From Polytrichum commune (lineage: Eukaryota > Streptophyta > Polytrichopsida > Polytrichales > Polytrichaceae): DNA of 64,000 nt. The stretch is taken from positions 3,906,001 to 3,970,000 of the forward strand of contig OX485804.1 in assembly GCA_950295325.1 (NCBI GenBank). Reading direction: 5' to 3'. Below, in pieces: positions 60,799-64,000 of this stretch. Under the pieces are notes generated by a model. That model saw nothing but the letters and a program-made list of their open reading frames with translations, had not been told where the DNA came from and ran no database searches. A program made the translations under genes and the position numbers. Numbering within the stretch: the first letter of the stretch is position 1; each line of letters begins with the position of its first letter.

Positions 60799-61485
60799 CA
60801 TAAATTAAATTTCATGCCTTAATTAATATTAACTTTTATTTTATTGAGGTCATTGCACGTTGTTACTATAGGGAATCAATCTTTTCAACACCATCTTGAT
60901 AGTTTCTAGTCCCAGAAGTATTGTGGCTTCCTAGACTTTAAAATTGATTCCATTTCATTTCATGGCAAAATAACAAGCAAATAATGTTGCCCTCTTTCCT
61001 TGTACTTTTTTTCTTCTTCTTTCTTTCCCCCAATGCACCTCAGTGAAGTCAAACTCCTCAAAAGATGAGGGTACTCCTTGTGAGATGAGAGTACTCCTTG
61101 GCAAGGAAAGGGTGTTATTGCATATGAACGTACCTCTCATTTATCCAATATAAAAGCCTTTGAATGGTATGCATCATGTAGGTTGTTTTTGTTTATGGTT
61201 GGCTCGACACTGAAAGTAGCTTCAGAGACCTTAAACTCGTCTAGTCCACTTGAGTTGAGATGAATCATCCACAAACCTACAAGGGTCCAACTTTTATGTT
61301 GGATGGATGAGTGGTACGTTCGTATGCGATCAATCCCTCTCGCCCTCTTTAGCTATCAAAATCTTAATAGTTGAGGAAGGCAAGAGGGGATTATCAAATA
61401 CATGCAAACCTCTCCATCGTTTAATATAAAACCCCTAAAACAAAAGTGTGCATCATGGAGGTTACTTATTATAGACACCTAACTA

Positions 61486-61659
61486 CATTGATTGTCCCAA
61501 TTAGCGCATGTCACTATTTGGAGTTACACAATGCACTAACGTCTTACTCAAGTGATCACTTTTTGCTAATGAAAGTTCAATAGGTTGTTTAAACATTACA
61601 GAACAATACTGCACTGCGTAACTCCAAATAGCAACACACACTAATTGAGATAATCAATG
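61486..61659. mobile_element. TA-flanked MITE
   Basis: 174 bp with inverted ends CATTGATTRTCYCAATTAG, then CTATTTGGAGTTAC on both arms, flanked by TA (61484-61485, 61660-61661). Non-coding. It has relatives near 52000 and 46624. Confidence 0.75.
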
Positions 61660-62384
61660 TATTTTTAAAGACCTGGAACTATGATTAGTTCACGTCATTG
61701 GAGATGAACCAACACAAACCTAAGGGGGTCAAGTTTTTATGTTGGATTAATGAGAGATACTTTCGTATGCGATAATCCCCTCTTGTCCTCCTTAGACTAT
61801 TAGAAATTCCCTAAAAAATTGATGAAGAGTAAGTTGTGCAATTCGAGTGGGCACAATCACATTTTTCTTATGCAATCGGTGGTTTAAGTTCATACTATGG
61901 AAGACAAACCACGACTAAGTTATTCATGCAACCCTCGTTTAACTGTTTGTTTGGATAGATTTAAGGAAAGGTAAAAAAGTCACCAACCACCACACTGTTC
62001 AGTCCTATTAGTGTGGGCCACTCTAATCTTATAGTCAAGGTGGGCATTAACGTGGGTTCAAGACCCTAGGTCTTCTCCTAAGTCTTTATGAAGACATGCG
62101 ACTCACACATTGAATATAAGTTATAGGACAAAAAGTAGTACAAAATAAGATAACCATCTGTATTGTTTTTTTTGAAAAATCAATGAATGTGGCTCACATT
62201 TTCTGTTCAGAAATTTAGAGCAAGCCCAATTGTGCCTGGATTTGCATTTGCATCTGGGAATGAAAAGTGGCCTCCGGACAAGATGCAAATGCAAACCTAG
62301 GCAAAATTGCCACTCGTCTTGCATTGTTTTCAATGCTAACTTTTGAATTTCCTTTAAAATGAATGGTAATTATATGAAGTCGTG

Positions 62385-62670
62385 AACTTCAACCGGTTAT
62401 TTCTTAAAGTCGTCTGGTTCATTTGTGATGGTTAATTTTCTGAAGTCTCTTCCTCAAACCCATCCCATTCATCTGTACCTAGTAATTTTCATGAAGTCCC
62501 AAACCTCAACCGCTTATTTCTCGAACACATCCAGTTCATCTATAACTATTATTTCTCCTATGTTAGTACTAAAACCTCAACTGGTTATATCTCAAACACA
62601 TCCAGTTCATTTTTAACTAGTATTTATCCCAAAGTCTCAAAACTCAACCGGTTATTACTTCATCTTTTTA
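62385..62670. repeat. minisatellite with AACCGGTT units
   Basis: About four diverged units of roughly 65-70 bp containing CTCAACCGGTTATTTCT, ACATCCAGTTCATCTRTAAC and AATTTTC...GAAGTC. A single related piece lies at about 2440-2510. Confidence 0.65.
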
Positions 62671-63359
62671 ACTAGTATTTCATGTTGATTTACCCATCAT
62701 TCACTAGCTTAGTAAATTATTGTTTTGTCTATTTACGAAAACTGCAATAATGCTACTTGTCCTATATGATAGAAGGCTCCTTGCATGTCTCGACCATATG
62801 TTGGAAGTTCAACAATTGTTGTATTAAATTTCATCCAATTCTATATTATATCAAGGTGAGTGGGCCACTTCCCTGCATCCGCATTTACATTGCGGATGTA
62901 AAAGTACAAATGCAAATGAATGGTGAGTGGCCTTGCCCTTAGTGTGGGTTAAAATTCAATGTGGTCCTCATTATGGAAATTAATGTGTGTTTTGAAAAAT
63001 TAACGTGGTCAACAGTAATAAGACTATCTAGTGTACTTACTTGTTACCAAGTTCCCAAACTTGGAAGAGATAGAAGCATGCCAGTGATGACATCATCATC
63101 TAGGAAGCAATAAATGTAATCCCTTGGACCCTCCGATCCATAGGTTTTCTAACTTGAGAATTAGGTCATGCCAATCCATGAAATGTGCTATATCCACTAA
63201 AAACCACAATGCATGCATTTAGGTTGCAATACCTATTGTGAGGGTGGTTTGAACTGCCCCCCTGTAGGTTTGTGGTTGATATAAGCTCACTAGACTGAGT
63301 TGGGATTACTTGATTGATCATAACAATTAGGGGGCCATGCAATAATAATCAACGTTTTC
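62671..63359. other. gene-free stretch
   Basis: No gene recognised. Around 62855-62935 a short inverted repeat (GTGAGTGGGCCACTT and GAGTGGCC) resembles sequence at 62220-62290 (GCATTTGCATC, AGTGGCC) and may be the remains of a MITE. Confidence 0.35.
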
Positions 63360-64000
63360 ACCCTCCCCTCGGTAGGTCACGTTACGGAACTTTAAATGTG
63401 CTACAAAATGATGTGTGGAGTACATTGCCCAACCCCCATGCAAACATGAACCTCAAATGTACCCTTCTTCTTCTATTCGATTGGTTGGTGGGTTGAAGAA
63501 TTTTGAGAAAAAAATAACCAAGTATTATTATTAACATCCCCAGAGTGGGAAACACAAATCACAATGTCACCAACTATGAGGGTTGTAGATACGATGTCTG
63601 CCATAAATGTGGTCGTGAGTCTCTCTCCCCATAGATGACTGACTCCTCGAGACCATGGAGCTGCCGGGGGGGGGGGGGGGGCGCATCTACCCCTCTGCAA
63701 GTATGTGGCCGGTTCATCCCGATTTGAACTCGCTAGACAAAATGAGGTCTTGGATCCAAATTGAATGGTTAAATTGGTAAGAAACAATAGCCATGGAGTT
63801 GTACAATAATAAGCAGTGTTGGCAACCTCCCCTTCGTAGATGTCACAAAACTCACCCTCACTACATAATAATGTGTGGAGTAGATTGCCCGACTCCCATG
63901 CAAACCATGAACCTCAAATGTAGCCCTCTTCTTCTCTTTGATTGGTGGGTTGGAGACAATAGATGAAAAGAAAATCACCAACTACTATTACTACTCCCCC
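63360..64000. repeat. tandem duplication, period about 470 bp
   Basis: 63360-63541 and 63830-64000 are diverged copies sharing AATGTGTGGAGTA, CATGCAAAC, ATGAACCTCAAATGTA and CTCTTCTTCT-type sequence. The second copy reaches the window edge, so the array may continue. A 16-base G run lies between them (63666-63681). Confidence 0.65.

Larger units (their letters stand above)
58321..61482. other. gene-free stretch with repeats
   Basis: No gene recognised. It contains two copies of the short coding-like repeat (59627-59750, 60845-60965), the short copy of the duplicated segment (60010-60362) with a 12-base G run inside (60151-60162), and (GT)n at about 60768-60797. Confidence 0.45.

Noticed and set aside
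62220-62940. possible MITE with GAGTGGCC-like inverted ends
   Set aside because: Ends are too short and diverged and no target duplication is visible.
1-64000. tRNA, rRNA and CRISPR features
   Set aside because: No cloverleaf with proper A and B boxes, no rRNA sequence and no spaced identical repeats were seen on reading; the tandem arrays present lack unique spacers.

Overview
This is a nuclear segment of a land plant. The evidence is GT-AG introns in every gene, a chloroplast thylakoid-lumen protein, a potato inhibitor I protein, a plant cysteine-rich DUF7866-type protein, a FIP37/WTAP-like coiled coil joined to plant trihelix domains, and many small MITEs. The remains of a ZNF862-like hAT transposase, a pogo/Tigger-like transposase and an R2-like endonuclease LINE resemble what I know from ferns, lycophytes and bryophytes more than from flowering plants. 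A seed-free plant is my guess; the species cannot be read from the window.

Layout. 1-10 kb: one orphan coding exon (minus strand, 1281-1737), a Tourist-like MITE, foldback repeats, a 5'-truncated LINE (5.8-7.5 kb) and a decayed pogo/Tigger-like transposase (7.9-8.9 kb). 10.5-35 kb is the gene island. It holds a secreted potato-inhibitor-I protein (plus, 11383-12679), a thylakoid lumenal TL17.4-type pentapeptide-repeat protein (minus, 13571-15620), a degenerate tandem array (18.4-20.16 kb) running up to a TATA box, and a 16-exon gene (plus, 20610-31430). A secreted cysteine-rich DUF7866-type protein follows (minus, 32722-34850). 35-64 kb has no gene I can support. It holds a second LINE copy nested in a repeat and itself carrying a MITE, a decayed hAT transposase, several TA-flanked MITEs, a hAT MITE, duplicated blocks, minisatellites and long G/C homopolymers.

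The most notable object is the 16-exon gene. Its first eleven exons read as the N-terminal and central part of FIP37/WTAP, the coiled-coil subunit of the m6A mRNA methyltransferase complex. The next exons encode an AT-hook and four tandem trihelix DNA-binding domains. The sixteen exon lengths sum to 2919 nt, an open frame of 972 residues, with matching phases at every junction. Three of the trihelix exons are symmetric phase-1 exons. I do not know of such a protein and treat it as a candidate new gene fusion.

All gene models were read by eye from splice signals, frame continuity and remembered family sequences. No search or transcript data were available.
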